DNA of 6,272 nt from Phycisphaerales bacterium. GTDB taxonomy: Bacteria > Planctomycetota > Phycisphaerae > Phycisphaerales > UBA1924. Position numbers and translations under genes: made by a program. The stretch covers positions 1 through 6,272 of the forward strand of contig JALOQT010000061.1 of the NCBI GenBank assembly GCA_025453375.1, in the 5' to 3' direction. Below the pieces are notes generated by a model. That model ran no database searches. It was not told the origin of the DNA and was given only the letters and a program-made list of their open reading frames with translations. Shown piece by piece: positions 5,470 to 6,272 of the stretch; positions within the stretch are counted from its first letter, which is position 1; each line of letters starts with the position of its first letter.

Positions 5470-6272
5470 TCAGCGCGTCACCGGCGCGTGGGAATACAGA
5501 AATGTCAGCACCGCCTGATGAAACGCGGCATCATTGTCCGCAAACTCATCATGCGTGCCGCTGGCGAAGACCGTCGTGGCGCTCGGCGCGATCTTGGCCA
5601 GGCGCTCCGCATGCTCGAAGGGCACAATCTGGTCCTCCTTGGCGTGGGCGATCAGCACGGGCTGGGTCATCGTGCCCAGCGCGCCAGCGTTGTTGAACTT
5701 GTCACGCACCAGCCAGCTCGGCGCCAGATAGGTGCCAGCCATGTCCGCCACGCTGGTGAAGGCACTGCGAAGGATCAGCGCCGTCGGCGGGCGTTGCTTC
5801 GCCGTCGCCACCGCCACGCCCCCGCCCAGCGAGCGGCCGGAATAGACCATCGCCTTGGCGTCCACGCCCGGCATCGTCTTGAGGTAATCAATCACCGCGA
5901 CCATGTCGGCGACGATCGCCTTCTCGCTGGGCGAGCCGGGCACGTTGTCGTAGCCGCGATACTCCGGAATCGCGACGAAGTACCCCGCGTTGCGAAGCAC
6001 GGTGGTCAGGTCTGATCGCAGGTTGTGCTGGGCCAGTTCATAGTTGCCATGAAAGTGCACGACGATCGGTGCCGACTCGCCCGGGCCGGGCGGGTTCTTC
6101 GGCGGCAGGATGAACAGTGTGACGTCCTTCTCCGGCCCGACGCGCGTCTCAATCTCCCCCGGCTGCAGCCTATAGGTGTCGCGCGTCGTCCGCGGCAGGT
6201 TCGTCCCCGGAAACAGCAGCGATCGCTGCACGAAGAACAGCACCGTCCACCACCCTGCGATCAGCAGCAGCA
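5470..6272 (-). CDS. Membrane-anchored alpha/beta hydrolase (BEM46/ABHD13-like), N-terminus beyond window
   Basis: Serine hydrolase of unknown substrate. Numbering from the GTG at 6243, the nucleophile elbow is YSGRSLGGG (S138), the acid is in HAKEDQIVPF (D204) and the base is in SGTHDEFAD (H231). HFHGN (63-67) is the oxyanion-hole region. The frame stays open upstream of 6243 to the window edge, reading LLLIAGWWTVLFFVQRSLLFPG. This is a hydrophobic signal anchor leading into the QRSLLFPG stretch typical of BEM46/ABHD13-type proteins. I therefore place the true start outside the window, rather than at the GTG. The product is probably tethered to the cytoplasmic membrane with the hydrolase domain outside. 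The stop is 30 bp upstream of the phosphatase start on the same strand, so the two are probably one operon. Family members are annotated as esterases, thioesterases or peptidases; the sequence does not decide between them. Confidence 0.88.
   Translation of the reverse strand, partial: LLLIAGWWTVLFFVQRSLLFPGTNLPRTTRDTYRLQPGEIETRVGPEKDVTLFILPPKNPPGPGESAPIVVHFHGNYELAQHNLRSDLTTVLRNAGYFVAIPEYRGYDNVPGSPSEKAIVADMVAVIDYLKTMPGVDAKAMVYSGRSLGGGVAVATAKQRPPTALILRSAFTSVADMAGTYLAPSWLVRDKFNNAGALGTMTQPVLIAHAKEDQIVPFEHAERLAKIAPSATTVFASGTHDEFADNDAAFHQAVLTFLYSHAPVTR

Overview
The window is about 6.3 kb of high-GC bacterial DNA with four protein genes and one mobile-element insertion. The style of LeuRS, the unlinked functions of the neighbouring genes, the weak ribosome binding sites and the GC content suggest a Planctomycetota relative, perhaps Phycisphaerae. 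That assignment rests on protein style alone and is an inference.

Layout. Positions 1-2734 (minus strand) are one uninterrupted reading frame for leucyl-tRNA synthetase (leuS), complete at the N-terminus and cut off by the left edge before the KMSKS region. About 209 codons in the middle of this frame are foreign. They encode a whole REP-associated tyrosine transposase (RAYT, an HUH/Y1 relative of IS200 transposases), bounded by a perfect 30-bp inverted repeat made of one REP-like palindrome at each end. A third copy of the palindrome lies alone in another loop of the same gene. All three copies are translated in frame, and no stop or frameshift interrupts LeuRS. The insert sits in the connecting-loop position just before the Thr-rich TTRPDT motif of the CP1 editing domain.

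A divergent promoter gap of about 80-100 bp separates leuS from an orphan beta-class DNA methyltransferase on the plus strand (2813 or 2834 to 3901). Its 3' end overlaps by 7 bp the 3' end of a convergent minus-strand gene for a GAF-like/PP2C (SpoIIE/RsbU-type) serine phosphatase (3895-5439). Upstream of the phosphatase, 30 bp away on the same strand, is a membrane-anchored alpha/beta hydrolase of the BEM46/ABHD13 type, cut by the right edge. The last two genes probably form an operon.

The main point of interest is the REP/RAYT element, which has colonised the inside of a presumably essential aminoacyl-tRNA synthetase gene and kept the reading frame. REP elements are normally extragenic. Here the RAYT appears either as a domain of the host enzyme or as a gene nested in frame inside it.
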